DNA from: Sphingomonas sp. S-NIH.Pt15_0812
Lineage (GTDB): Bacteria; Pseudomonadota; Alphaproteobacteria; Sphingomonadales; Sphingomonadaceae
Reading direction: 5' to 3'
NCBI RefSeq assembly: GCF_003951315.1
Contig: NZ_QLJH01000051.1
Span: 1-12,793 of the forward strand
DNA: 12,793 bases
This document shows, piece after piece, positions 5,846 through 12,793 of this stretch. How positions within the stretch are numbered: position 1 is the first letter of the stretch; the number at the start of each line of letters is the position of its first letter. Below the pieces are notes generated by a model. That model saw only the letters and a list, made by a program, of their open reading frames with translations. It did no database searches and was not told the origin of the DNA. Position numbers and translations under genes: made by a program.

Positions 5846-6501
5846 GAAAAATGCCCTCCCGGTTCCGACGTCTCGATGGGGCATTGGCGGACCTTCCAGT
5901 CGAAGAGCCGATGCTGCTCACCGAGCTCGACGGCTTCCTCACCGGGCTGATCGTCTGTCCGGAAGCGATCCCGGTGGACGCGTGGATGACGGTCATATGG
6001 GGCGTCGAGATCGATGGCGTCCCACCGTTCGAGGACCCGCTCGACGTCCAATGGTTCGTCAGGGCGGTGACGGCGCGACGCGACGAGATCGCGCGCGATC
6101 TGTCCCGCGGCAAGTTGCAGCCGATCCTCGACATCGACGAGCGGGATGGCGACGTTCTATGGGAATTCTGGATCGACGGCTTTTCCGATGCGATCGCATT
6201 GCGTCCGGATGCATGGGAGGCGGCGGCCGCTGATAGCGAATGGGCCGATCCATGGCGCCGCCTGCTGGCGCTGATCGCGATCGCCCGCGACGAAAGCGAT
6301 CTCGACAGCGTGGAGATCAACGCGTTCCAGGACCGTGCGGTGGCCGAACTGACGAACACGATCCAGCGCCTCCATGCGGCCCGCGCTCATAGACGCGAGA
6401 CGACGGCGAATGCCATGGAGACAGTCGCGCCGACCAAGACCGGCCGCAACGATCCCTGCCCCTGCGGGTCGGGAAAGAAGCGCAAGCATTGCTGCGCCTG
6501 A
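5842..6501 (+). CDS. YecA/UPF0149 family protein with C-terminal SEC-C zinc motif
   Basis: The 219-residue product has two parts. Residues 10-190 are a helical YecA/YgfB (UPF0149) domain with the diagnostic LLTELDGFLTGL at 25-36. The last 19 residues form a SEC-C motif, with C206-x-C208 and H216-C217 as probable zinc ligands; the same motif ends SecA, where it contacts SecB and ribosomes. The protein is cytosolic, with no signal or membrane segment. E. coli YecA has been linked to ribosome and SecA-type functions, but a precise role here is not shown. The GTG at 5842 is the upstream start; ATG at 5851 is nearly as likely. Confidence 0.87.
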   Translation: MRKMPSRFRRLDGALADLPVEEPMLLTELDGFLTGLIVCPEAIPVDAWMTVIWGVEIDGVPPFEDPLDVQWFVRAVTARRDEIARDLSRGKLQPILDIDERDGDVLWEFWIDGFSDAIALRPDAWEAAAADSEWADPWRRLLALIAIARDESDLDSVEINAFQDRAVAELTNTIQRLHAARAHRRETTANAMETVAPTKTGRNDPCPCGSGKKRKHCCA

Positions 6502-6557
6502 CCTGCCGGGCCCTAGGGGGCGATGTCTTCCGTGGTTGGTCGCACCGGATCGATCAG

Positions 6558-6590
6558 GTGCTGCCCGCCCGCAACCGGGACGAGCAGCAC
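6558..6590. terminator. stem-loop between convergent YecA and VOC genes
   Basis: GTGCTGC (6558-6564) pairs exactly with GCAGCAC (6584-6590). Inside, CCCG (6568-6571) pairs with CGGG (6576-6579) around a four-base loop. It sits between two genes that end towards each other, the usual place for a shared terminator. There is no T-run, so the call is tentative. Confidence 0.4.
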
Positions 6591-6602
6591 GGTTAGGCCC
6601 GC

Positions 6603-7001
6603 TTATTTGGGAAAATGGATCCCGCAAAGCTTGTTGCCGTCGGGATCGCGAACATAGGCGAGTTCGATCGTGCCCATGGACGCCGTGTTGCGCGGCCCCG
6701 GCGGTGCTTCGATCGACGTGCCGCCATTGGCGACCGCGACATCGTGAAACTGCTTCACCTGCTCCGGCGAGGTGCATGCAAAGGCGACGGTGCTGCCGTT
6801 CGCGACGGTTGCCGGCTCGTCGTTGATCGGCTGGCTGACGATGAAGTTGGTCCCGTTGTCGTTCCGGTAGATCAGTCGGGTATGACCGCTGTCGGCGGTG
6901 TTCCGCATCGCCTCCCCCACGCCGAGGGTGCCCAGCACCGTGTCGTAGAAGCGCTTCGATCGCTCAATGTCGTTCGAGCCAACCATCGTGTGAAACAGCA
7001 C
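6603..7001 (-). CDS. VOC family protein (glyoxalase/dioxygenase fold)
   Basis: The 132-residue product is a single vicinal-oxygen-chelate domain made of two babbab modules. The first opens with FHTMVGSNDIERSKRFYD (residues 3-20), placing H4 at the usual first metal position. The second ends MGTIELAYVRDPDGNKLCGI (109-128), where E113 and the DPDGN turn are family hallmarks. Single-domain members dimerise and include glyoxalase I-like, fosfomycin-resistance-like and uncharacterised proteins; this one cannot be assigned a substrate. The start is GTG at 7001, eight bases after GGAG. The length matches close relatives, so the in-frame open stretch beyond the stop is not part of it. Confidence 0.85.
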   Translation of the reverse strand: MLFHTMVGSNDIERSKRFYDTVLGTLGVGEAMRNTADSGHTRLIYRNDNGTNFIVSQPINDEPATVANGSTVAFACTSPEQVKQFHDVAVANGGTSIEAPPGPRNTASMGTIELAYVRDPDGNKLCGIHFPK

Positions 7002-7169
7002 GCTATTCTCTCCTGCTTAAGGCATTATCCGGAACGAACGGAAGCGGGGTCCGGGCCATCGGATCGGTGCAGGCGGCCCACAGGCTGAAGCGGATATCGG
7101 CCAAGACCGATTGTTGGACCGGGATTTTGCCTTGTCAGGGACCATGGGGCGGGCCACCCTCGCCTCCCA

Positions 7170-7442
7170 ATGACGACATCCCCCATTTCCGAAGACTATG
7201 CCCGCGGACGACGCGACGGACTGCGCATGGCGCTATCGATCCTCGAAGCGGAGGAGGCCAAATGGGAAGCCCGGCTGGGCGAGAGTTCGTCCTGGCGGAC
7301 GAACGCGATACGGGTCATCCGCCACAAGGCCTATCAGGTCGCGCGCAAACGCGTGCAGACGGCGCTTCATCGGCTGCAGCCGAAATCGGAAGCCGCGTTG
7401 CCGAGCGAAGTCGCACAGAGGATCGACCAGGCCGGCTTGTAG
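7170..7442 (+). CDS. small hypothetical helical protein
   Basis: The 90-residue product is charged, rich in Arg, Ala and Glu, and likely mostly helical, with no signal peptide, membrane segment or cysteine. YARGRRDGLRMALSILEAEE (residues 10-29) and VIRHKAYQVARKRVQTALHRL (49-69) look like two amphipathic helices. I do not recognise the family. Codon use fits the neighbours and the reading is protein-like, but there is no clear Shine-Dalgarno before the ATG. It ends 58 bases before the operator-like palindrome at 7501 and is probably independent of the methionine genes. Confidence 0.55.
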   Translation: MTTSPISEDYARGRRDGLRMALSILEAEEAKWEARLGESSSWRTNAIRVIRHKAYQVARKRVQTALHRLQPKSEAALPSEVAQRIDQAGL

Positions 7443-7500
7443 GTGCACGCGCCATATCTTGCGCCAGACGGCATCCAGGCACCGGACATCACGTCATCAA

Positions 7501-7532
7501 GATATAAGGATATCTTTATATCGCGATTGACA
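7501..7532 (+). promoter_or_regulatory. 22-bp palindrome and TTGACA box upstream of the B12 riboswitch
   Basis: GATATAAGGAT (7501-7511) and ATCTTTATATC (7512-7522) form a 22-bp inverted repeat centred on GATATC, imperfect only at one symmetric pair. TTGACA follows at 7527-7532; the -10 that should accompany it is weak (TTGGAA near 7550). The palindrome is sharply AT-rich in GC-rich DNA and is the only such site before the mesXD transcript. Alphaproteobacterial methionine genes are often controlled by ArsR-type sensors of S-adenosylhomocysteine (SahR) with palindromes of this general character, but I cannot confirm that match from memory. Confidence 0.6.
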
Positions 7533-7558
7533 ATGCCCCGGCGTTGGTGTTGGAACGC

Positions 7559-7765
7559 GGCGTCGAGGTTCCCCATCCCAGGCATGGCGATGGGGCTAAG
7601 ACGGGAAGCCGGTGGTGTCCTTAACGGACAGAGTCCGGCGCTGCCCCCGCAACTGTAAGCGGCGAGCGGCGGCTCCAATTCGTGTCACTGGGTTCCCGCA
7701 AGGAGCCCGGGAAGGCCGGAGCCACCGCGTTGACCCGCAAGCCAGGAGACCTGCCTTTCGACGCC
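7559..7765 (+). promoter_or_regulatory. cobalamin (adenosylcobalamin/B12) riboswitch
   Basis: All main landmarks are present in order: GGGAAGCCGGTG near 7600, the core CTGCCCCCGCAACTGTAAGC at 7641-7660, CACTGGG near 7686 with GGGAAGGC near 7709, GACCCGCAAGCC at 7732-7743, and the B12 box AGCCAGGAGACCTGCC at 7740-7755. The closing stem is exact: GGCGTCGA (7559-7566) pairs with TCGACGCC (7758-7765). The element lies on the same strand as mesX and ends 131 bases before its start. Bound cobalamin normally switches such genes off, so mesX and mesD should be made when B12 is low. The sub-class (adenosyl- versus methyl-/aquo-cobalamin) is not decided by eye. Confidence 0.95.
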
Positions 7766-7861
7766 ATAACGTTCCTCGGACGGGGGTTCCTCCGGTGGAT
7801 CGCGCTCGACGCGACGGTCCGTGACGTTCCGCCATCCGGGCCCGTCCCTGCCTTGCGCGCT

Positions 7862-7894
7862 CTCGCCTGACCTCCGCCCGCAAAGCCAGGTGAG
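7862..7894 (+). promoter_or_regulatory. ribosome-binding-site hairpin, probable riboswitch expression platform
   Basis: CTCGCCT (7862-7868) can pair over all seven positions, with one G-U, to AGGTGAG (7888-7894), which contains the Shine-Dalgarno of mesX just before its ATG at 7897. The loop is 19 bases. This would block translation when formed, pointing to translational control by the riboswitch. No stem with a T-run is seen between 7766 and 7896, which argues against an intrinsic-terminator platform. Confidence 0.5.
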
Positions 7895-7896
7895 TC

Positions 7897-8880
7897 ATGA
7901 CGAATAGCGGGTTCACATTCACGATCAGCAGCATCCCGTTCAACGAGGACTATCGTCCGGCCGACAGCACGCGCATCACCACCAACTTCGCCAATCTCGC
8001 CCGAGGCGACAACCGGCAGGAAAATCTGCGCAACACGCTGATGATGATCGATCGCCGCTTCAACGCGCTGATGCACTGGGACAATCCCATCGGTGATCGC
8101 TACACGATCGAATTGAAGATCGTCTCCGCCGCGCTGACCATTGGCGATGGTGACGCCGACGAAGCGCTTCCCCTGATCGAGATCCTGCACACCAGCATCG
8201 TCGATCGACGCAGCGACGAGCGGACCGATGGCATCGTCGGCAACAACTTCTCCTCCTACATCCGCGACTACGACTTCAACATCGTTCTCCCGGACCATCT
8301 GAAGACCGGAGGTGGCGAGGTGCCGGACGATTTCGGCGATCTCCACGGCGCTCTGTTCAAGCGCTTCCTCGCCTCAAGCGCCTATCGCGACCATTTCCGG
8401 AAGGCTCCGGTCATCTGCCTGAGCGTGTCGAGCAAGGCGATCTACCACCGGACGGCAAACGTCCATCCTATCCTCGGCGTCGAGTATCGGAACGACGATA
8501 CCTCCCCGACCGACCGGTACTTCGCGAAGATGGGCATGAAAGTGCGTTACTTCATGCCGCCGCACGGCGTCGCGCCCCTGGCCTTCTATCATATCGGCGA
8601 TCTGGTCAGCGACTATGCCAATCTCGAACTCGCCGCCACGATCGCGACGATGGAGACGTTCCAGAAAATCTACCGCCCCGAAATCTACAACGCCAACTCC
8701 GTGGCGGCGGAGCAGTACCGGCCGAGCCTGACATATCAGGACTATTCGCTGACCCGCATCGTCTACGATCGCGAGGAGCGAAGCCGGCTCGCCGTCGAGC
8801 AAGGCAAGCTGGCCGAGGCGCATATCATCGCGCCGCATGGGGCCGCCCTTCGACGCTGGTCCGCGACCTGCGGCCTCTGA
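7897..8880 (+). CDS. mesX: MesX, DUF1852 protein required by methionine synthase MesD
   Basis: The 327-residue product is a full-length DUF1852 protein. Recognisable blocks include FTFTISSIPFNEDY near the N-terminus, TRITTNFANLARG at 27-39, and, in the second half, an HPILGVEY and RYFAKMGMKVRYFMPP region. No signal peptide or membrane segment is present, so it should be cytosolic. Published genetics on MesD-type systems showed that MesD needs this protein and oxygen to make methionine, without methyl-folate or cobalamin. MesX is therefore thought to help generate or pass on the methyl group, perhaps as an oxygenase; its reaction is not established. It is first gene after the B12 riboswitch, 29 bases before mesD, in one operon. 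AGGTGAG upstream sets the start at 7897. Confidence 0.9.
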   Translation: MTNSGFTFTISSIPFNEDYRPADSTRITTNFANLARGDNRQENLRNTLMMIDRRFNALMHWDNPIGDRYTIELKIVSAALTIGDGDADEALPLIEILHTSIVDRRSDERTDGIVGNNFSSYIRDYDFNIVLPDHLKTGGGEVPDDFGDLHGALFKRFLASSAYRDHFRKAPVICLSVSSKAIYHRTANVHPILGVEYRNDDTSPTDRYFAKMGMKVRYFMPPHGVAPLAFYHIGDLVSDYANLELAATIATMETFQKIYRPEIYNANSVAAEQYRPSLTYQDYSLTRIVYDREERSRLAVEQGKLAEAHIIAPHGAALRRWSATCGL

Positions 8881-8909
8881 TCCCACCCAAACGACAGGTA
8901 TACTCCATC

Positions 8910-9938
8910 ATGACGACATTGTTGCCGACGACGACGGCGGGCAGCCTGCCCAAGCCCTCCTGGCTCGCTCAACCCGAGACCCTGTGGTCGCCGTGGAAGC
9001 TGGAGGGTGAGGAGCTGATTGCGGGCAAGCAGGACGCGCTGCGCCTGGCGGTCGACGATCAGCGCCAGGCGGGCATCGATATCCTGGGAGACGGCGAGCA
9101 GACCCGCCAGCACTTCGTCACGACATTCATCGAGCATCTGGACGGCGTCGACTTCGAGAGGCGCGAGACGGTGCGTATCCGCAACCGTTACGACGCCAGC
9201 GTGCCGACGGTCACCGGGGCCGTGTCGCGGCCCCGCTCGGTCTTCGTCGACGATGCCCGGTTCCTGCGCGCGCAGACCACCCAGTCGATCAAATGGACCC
9301 TGCCGGGGCCGATGACGATGATCGATACCCTCTACGACGCGCATTATCGGAGCCGCGAGAAGCTGGCCTGGGAATTCGCCCGCATCCTCAACGAGGAGGC
9401 CCGCGAACTGGAGGCTGCGGGCGTCGACATCATCCAATTCGACGAACCCGCCTTCAACGTGTTCTTCGACGAGGCGAATGACTGGGGTATCGCCACCCTG
9501 GAACGCGCCGCCGAGGGCCTGACGGCCGAGACCGCCGTCCACATCTGCTATGGCTATGGGATCAAGGCCAATACCGACTGGAAGAAGACGCTCGGTTCCG
9601 AATGGCGGCAATATGAGGAAACCTTCCCCAACCTCCAGAAATCGAAGATCGATATCATCTCGCTCGAATGCCAGAATTCGCGGGTGCCGATGGACCTGAT
9701 CGAGCTCATCCGCGGCAAGAAGGTGATGGTCGGCGCGATCGACGTCGCCACCGATAGCATCGAGACGCCGGAACAGGTCGCCGACACCCTGCGCAACGCC
9801 CTGCGCTTCGTCGATGCGGACAAGCTCTACCCGGCGACGAATTGCGGCATGGCGCCTTTGACCCGCAAGGTCGCGACCGGCAAGTTGAGGGCGCTGGGTG
9901 CGGGCGCCGCGATCGTCAGGCGGGAGATCACGGCCTGA
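8910..9938 (+). CDS. mesD: MesD, folate-independent core methionine synthase
   Basis: The 342-residue product is a MetE-like C-terminal barrel without the folate-binding N-terminal half of MetE (about 750 residues). It should methylate homocysteine to methionine using zinc. Probable ligands are H211 and C213 in VHICYGYG, E253 in ISLECQNSR and C312 in TNCGMAP, matching the His-x-Cys, Glu, Cys set of MetE. FDEPAF at 177-182 matches the substrate-binding DEP motif. Pairing with DUF1852 identifies the MesD family and not MesA, MesB or MesC of anaerobes. It is second in the riboswitch operon, so production should rise when B12-dependent MetH fails. Only a weak AGGT lies before the ATG, and coupling to mesX is likely. 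Some databases label it generically as MetE-like methionine synthase II. Confidence 0.92.
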   Translation: MTTLLPTTTAGSLPKPSWLAQPETLWSPWKLEGEELIAGKQDALRLAVDDQRQAGIDILGDGEQTRQHFVTTFIEHLDGVDFERRETVRIRNRYDASVPTVTGAVSRPRSVFVDDARFLRAQTTQSIKWTLPGPMTMIDTLYDAHYRSREKLAWEFARILNEEARELEAAGVDIIQFDEPAFNVFFDEANDWGIATLERAAEGLTAETAVHICYGYGIKANTDWKKTLGSEWRQYEETFPNLQKSKIDIISLECQNSRVPMDLIELIRGKKVMVGAIDVATDSIETPEQVADTLRNALRFVDADKLYPATNCGMAPLTRKVATGKLRALGAGAAIVRREITA

Positions 9939-9939
9939 C

Positions 9940-9962
9940 CCGCGCAGTCGGGGTATGCGCGG
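9940..9962 (+). terminator. stem-loop directly after mesD
   Basis: CCGCGCA (9940-9946) and TGCGCGG (9956-9962) form a perfect 7-bp GC-rich stem with a nine-base loop, starting one base after the mesD stop. No T-run follows, so it may stabilise the message end or act with Rho. The rest of the gap to 10148 shows no gene that I can support. Confidence 0.5.
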
Positions 9963-10148
9963 CGATCGCCAGCGTCTGATATCCCCCGGCTCCGACCCCG
10001 ACCCGCTTCCTCGTCTTCGCCATCATCGGGCCAATGCCGGGGAAGCGGCTGACGGGTCATCCTTCGCAGGCCGTACGACCCACAAGCCCATTCCAGACCG
10101 ACGCCCCGTCGCCGCCCAAGCGCATCACGGCCTATCGATGCCCGATCG

Positions 10149-11312
10149 TCATCGGGACGGCGCGTCCGCCGACCGCCGGAGGAAGCGCGCGGCAAGCCCG
10201 CGACGCACGGGCTCGTCGTACAGCTTCAGGCTCGCATAGGCGATCAGGACGGCGACGATCACCAGCAGGACGCCCACGGGCGCGCCGATATGGGGCGGCA
10301 CCTTCTGGTCCACGACCCAGGCCGTGTAGAGGTAGATCAGGGGATAGTGGGTGATGTACAAAGGGAAGGACAGGTCACCGAAGAATCGGGCCACGCGCAG
10401 GCTTTTGCCAGCGGCCAGTTTCTGCCCGGCGCCGATCGCGACGATCAGCGGGAACAGCAACAGCACGCAGGCCGCGTCGTACAGGCCATTGCGCCAATCA
10501 TGCGGCGTGTCGCCCATACGCGGCAGCGCCAAGGCCAGGATGAGCAGGACGCCGCTCAGGGCGAAGGCGTGCCGAACGCGCAACCGCTTGCCCGATCGCA
10601 TCAGCAGCATACCGGCTAGAAACGGATAGCATAGGCGCGCCAGTCCGATATGGACGCCAGCCGCGTCGAGCGCCCAGCCGCCGATCAGGTCGCGTCGTTC
10701 GCCCCGCAGCGCGACGTCGAGCAACAGCCCGGCCGCCAGCACCAGCAACAGGGCGAGGCCGCGACGCGAAAGCCTGCGCAGCACCAGCGCATAGGCTATA
10801 TTGGCGACATATTCGTAGAAGAGCGACCACGCCGGACCGTTCAGCGGATGAATCTCATCCCAGCCGCGAATATCCAACGCCTTCGGCAACGGTAGCAGCG
10901 TACAGCCGAGCAGCATCACCAGCAGCATCCGCCAGACCGGCGTCTCGGCAATGCGTGGAAACAGGCCCCCCGCCTGGAGATAGAAAAGCGCGCCACCGAA
11001 CACGCTGCCCAGCACCACCATCGGCTGCAACCGGATCAATCGCCGCTTGTAGAACTCCCACTGCCCCATGCGAGACCAGCGATCATCATAGGCATAGGCG
11101 ATCACGAAGCCGGACAGCAGGAAGAAGAAATCGACGGCGAGATAGCCGTGATTGATGATCTGCCTAGTGGGGTCCGCATCCGAATAGGCTTCGAATACGT
11201 GGAAGATGACCACCATCAGCGCGGCTATGCCACGTAAGCCATCCAGGATTTCGAAATGACTTTTGCCGGGTGCGATGGCCGTCGTCGATGTCGCCTTTGA
11301 AGATGAGATCAT
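10149..11312 (-). CDS. membrane acyltransferase, family 3 (OafA/YrhL type)
   Basis: The 387-residue product is an integral membrane acyltransferase with roughly ten hydrophobic segments. The family signature ILDGLRGIAALMVVIFH is at residues 22-38, with R27 and the catalytic-type H38. HGYLAVDFFFLLSGFVIAY (55-73) and YKRRLIRLQP follow, as usual for Acyl_transf_3. Such enzymes move acetyl or succinyl groups onto sugars of O-antigen, exopolysaccharide or small molecules across the inner membrane. GAGGAG four bases before the ATG at 11312 supports the start. The gene is divergent from a secreted GH39-like hydrolase, so a shared role in surface polysaccharide is plausible but unproven. Acceptor unknown; a lone gene without a polysaccharide cluster in view limits the call. 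Confidence 0.9.
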   Translation of the reverse strand: MISSSKATSTTAIAPGKSHFEILDGLRGIAALMVVIFHVFEAYSDADPTRQIINHGYLAVDFFFLLSGFVIAYAYDDRWSRMGQWEFYKRRLIRLQPMVVLGSVFGGALFYLQAGGLFPRIAETPVWRMLLVMLLGCTLLPLPKALDIRGWDEIHPLNGPAWSLFYEYVANIAYALVLRRLSRRGLALLLVLAAGLLLDVALRGERRDLIGGWALDAAGVHIGLARLCYPFLAGMLLMRSGKRLRVRHAFALSGVLLILALALPRMGDTPHDWRNGLYDAACVLLLFPLIVAIGAGQKLAAGKSLRVARFFGDLSFPLYITHYPLIYLYTAWVVDQKVPPHIGAPVGVLLVIVAVLIAYASLKLYDEPVRRGLAARFLRRSADAPSR

Positions 11313-11350
11313 GCCGCTCCTCTACCTGCTTGCCCTGGAACCGGTGCCGG

Positions 11351-11394
11351 CTTGTCGGGGGTCGTCCTGCCATGACGCGCCCGTCATCGACAAG
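11351..11394. promoter_or_regulatory. nested inverted repeats in the divergent acyltransferase/GH39 gap
   Basis: CTTGTCG (11351-11357) matches CGACAAG (11388-11394) as an inverted repeat. Nested inside are ATGACG (11372-11377) and CGTCAT (11382-11387) around CGCC. On the right side the two arms are continuous; on the left they are split by 14 bases. It lies between two divergent genes and could be an operator or a structured leader for the acyltransferase. No regulator gene is nearby. Confidence 0.35.
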
Positions 11395-11479
11395 TCATAA
11401 GGCTGCGGATATCAAGGACATGGGTCGCCCATCGAACGGCGAGATCGCGTTATGCGGCACGGAACCGAATGGAGGGGCG

Positions 11480-12793
11480 ATGCGGAAGCGACTGATGGTG
11501 ATCGGTCCGGTAGCCATGGCGCTTGCCGGTCCGCTGGCGGCAGGTCCGACGCCGGGCCAGGACCCGTTTCCCGTGACCATCCAGGTCGATGCGAGCCGAA
11601 CCGGCCCGCCGGTCCAGCCGCAATGGCGCTTCTTCGGCGCGGACGAGCCGAACTATGCGACGATGAAGGACGGGCGGACCACCCTCGCCACGCTGGGCTC
11701 GCTCGCCCCCGACCGCGTCTATTTCCGGACGCACAATCTCCTCACCTCCGGGGATGGCACGCCCGCGTTGAAATGGGGTTCGACCGGCATCTATTCGGAG
11801 GATGCCGGAGGTCGGCCGCACTATGACTGGTCGATCGTCGACCGCATCTTCGACACCTATCGCGCCCGCCGGGTGAAGCCCTATGTCGAGCTGGGCTTCA
11901 TGCCGGAAGCCATGTCGACCCGGCCGATCCCGTACCAGCATGACTGGCGACCCGGCAGCGGCGAACTTCGCACCGGCTGGGCCTATCCGCCCCGCGACTA
12001 TGCGCGGTGGGAGGAACTGATCTTCCAATGGGTCCGGCACTGCGTCGACCGCTACGGCCGCGACGACGTCGCAAGCTGGTATTTCGAGACATGGAACGAG
12101 GCCAACCTGCCCCAATATTATTGGGGGGGCACGCGAGAGGAGTTCTTCCGGCTGCACGACGCCGCCATGCGCGGTGTGCGGCGGGCGCTACCGAACGCGC
12201 GGGTCGGCGGGCCCGACAGCGCCGGGGCGGGCGACGATTTCCTGCAAGCCTTCATGGCCCATGCGAAGGCCGCGGGCACGCCGACGGATTTCCTGTCCTT
12301 CCATGCCAAGGGTCAACCGGAGGTCGTGCGAACCGGCGCGACCAGCCATGTCCGCATGGGCATCGACACGCATCTCCGCGCGGCGGATCACCAATTCGCC
12401 GCCATCGCCGGCGATCCCGCCTTCCGCACCAAGCCGATCATCATCGGCGAGTCCGATCCGGAAGGTTGCGCCGCCTGCCAGGGGCCGGCCAATGCCTATC
12501 GCAACGGCACGATGTATTCGAGCTACACCGCCGCCGTCTTCCCCCGGCTCCGCGACCTCGCCGAAAGGCGCGGCCTGACGCTGGAGGGCGTCCTGTCCTG
12601 GGCCTTCGAGTTCGAGGATCAGGCGCCCTTTGCGGGTTTCCGCCAGCTGACCTCGAACGGCATCAATCTGCCGGTCATGAACATGTTCAAGCTCTTCGCC
12701 AAAATGACCGGACGGCGCGTGGCGGCGATCTCGGACCATCAGGTCGCCTTGGACGACATGCTGCGGGGCGGTGTGCGCGGCCCGGCGGATGTC
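11480..12793 (+). CDS. secreted GH39-like glycoside hydrolase (partial, runs off the right edge)
   Basis: The frame is open from ATG 11480 for 438 codons to the last base, so the C-terminus is missing. GGAGGGG four bases upstream supports the start. Residues 1-21 look like a signal peptide (MRKRLMVIG, then an Ala/Leu/Gly core ending LAAG). The catalytic barrel shows WYFETWNEANLPQYYW around residue 207, whose Glu would be the acid/base of the GH39 clan, and IIIGESDPEG with E324 as probable nucleophile. SFHAKG near 277 also fits. GH39 enzymes are mainly beta-xylosidases and alpha-L-iduronidases, and some cleave exopolysaccharide (PslG-like). Substrate cannot be set. Divergence from an acyltransferase suggests a polysaccharide context. 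Other clan GH-A families are a lesser possibility. Confidence 0.85.
   Translation, partial: MRKRLMVIGPVAMALAGPLAAGPTPGQDPFPVTIQVDASRTGPPVQPQWRFFGADEPNYATMKDGRTTLATLGSLAPDRVYFRTHNLLTSGDGTPALKWGSTGIYSEDAGGRPHYDWSIVDRIFDTYRARRVKPYVELGFMPEAMSTRPIPYQHDWRPGSGELRTGWAYPPRDYARWEELIFQWVRHCVDRYGRDDVASWYFETWNEANLPQYYWGGTREEFFRLHDAAMRGVRRALPNARVGGPDSAGAGDDFLQAFMAHAKAAGTPTDFLSFHAKGQPEVVRTGATSHVRMGIDTHLRAADHQFAAIAGDPAFRTKPIIIGESDPEGCAACQGPANAYRNGTMYSSYTAAVFPRLRDLAERRGLTLEGVLSWAFEFEDQAPFAGFRQLTSNGINLPVMNMFKLFAKMTGRRVAAISDHQVALDDMLRGGVRGPADV

Noticed and set aside
6513..6602. Open stretch in frame beyond the VOC stop (29 codons, containing TVLLVPVAGG and ending EDIAP) that could be a readthrough extension.
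   Set aside because: The VOC protein is already full length at its stop, the stretch overlaps a strong stem-loop, and GC-rich DNA gives such runs by chance.
9928..10026. 32-codon minus-strand frame (MMAKTRKRVG, later YQTLAIAAHTP) in the gap after mesD.
   Set aside because: No ribosome binding site, no recognised family, and it overlaps the mesD stem-loop; protein-like look alone is not enough.
1..12793. CRISPR arrays, tRNA or rRNA genes, or prophage att sites.
   Set aside because: No regularly spaced repeats, cloverleaf or rRNA sequence was seen on either strand.

Overview
The window looks like chromosome from a GC-rich alphaproteobacterium, most likely a sphingomonad (Sphingomonas or close kin). 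This rests on gene types and codon use: tandem Tat-exported ferritin-like proteins, a YecA/SEC-C protein, and a folate-independent methionine synthase pair behind a B12 riboswitch. No rRNA or marker gene is present to prove it. Two transposon remnants, a broken toxin gene and two gene stubs mark the left half as a region of insertion and decay; the right half is intact.

Layout. 1-123: 3' end of an IS5-family element. 181-2257: promoter region and two tandem ferritin-like genes, the first with a plain Tat signal and the second a Tat lipoprotein. 2319-3135 (minus strand): a type II toxin-antitoxin locus with intact HTH antitoxin, frameshifted RelE/HigB-like toxin and two copies of a 17-bp palindromic operator. 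3181-3830: an EF-hand gene cut off inside its second calcium loop by a degenerate IS481-type transposase that has lost most of its own core. 3884-5058: an SDR oxidoreductase and an ArsR-like regulator, divergent around a palindrome. 5059-5181: C-terminal stub of an aldo/keto reductase. 5334-7442: DUF427 protein, YecA/UPF0149 protein with a SEC-C zinc motif, VOC (glyoxalase-fold) protein and a small hypothetical.

7501-9938 is the most informative part: a near-perfect 22-bp palindrome, a TTGACA box, a complete cobalamin riboswitch, a hairpin that can cover the ribosome binding site, then mesX (DUF1852) and mesD (core methionine synthase). MesD with MesX is known to make methionine without methyl-folate or cobalamin but with oxygen. 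Placing the pair behind a B12 riboswitch means it should be made when B12 is scarce and MetH cannot work. The palindrome suggests a second control layer, possibly sensing methionine, SAM or SAH.

10149-12793: a membrane acyltransferase (family 3) and, divergently, a secreted GH39-like glycoside hydrolase that runs off the right edge. Together they suggest polysaccharide modification or turnover.
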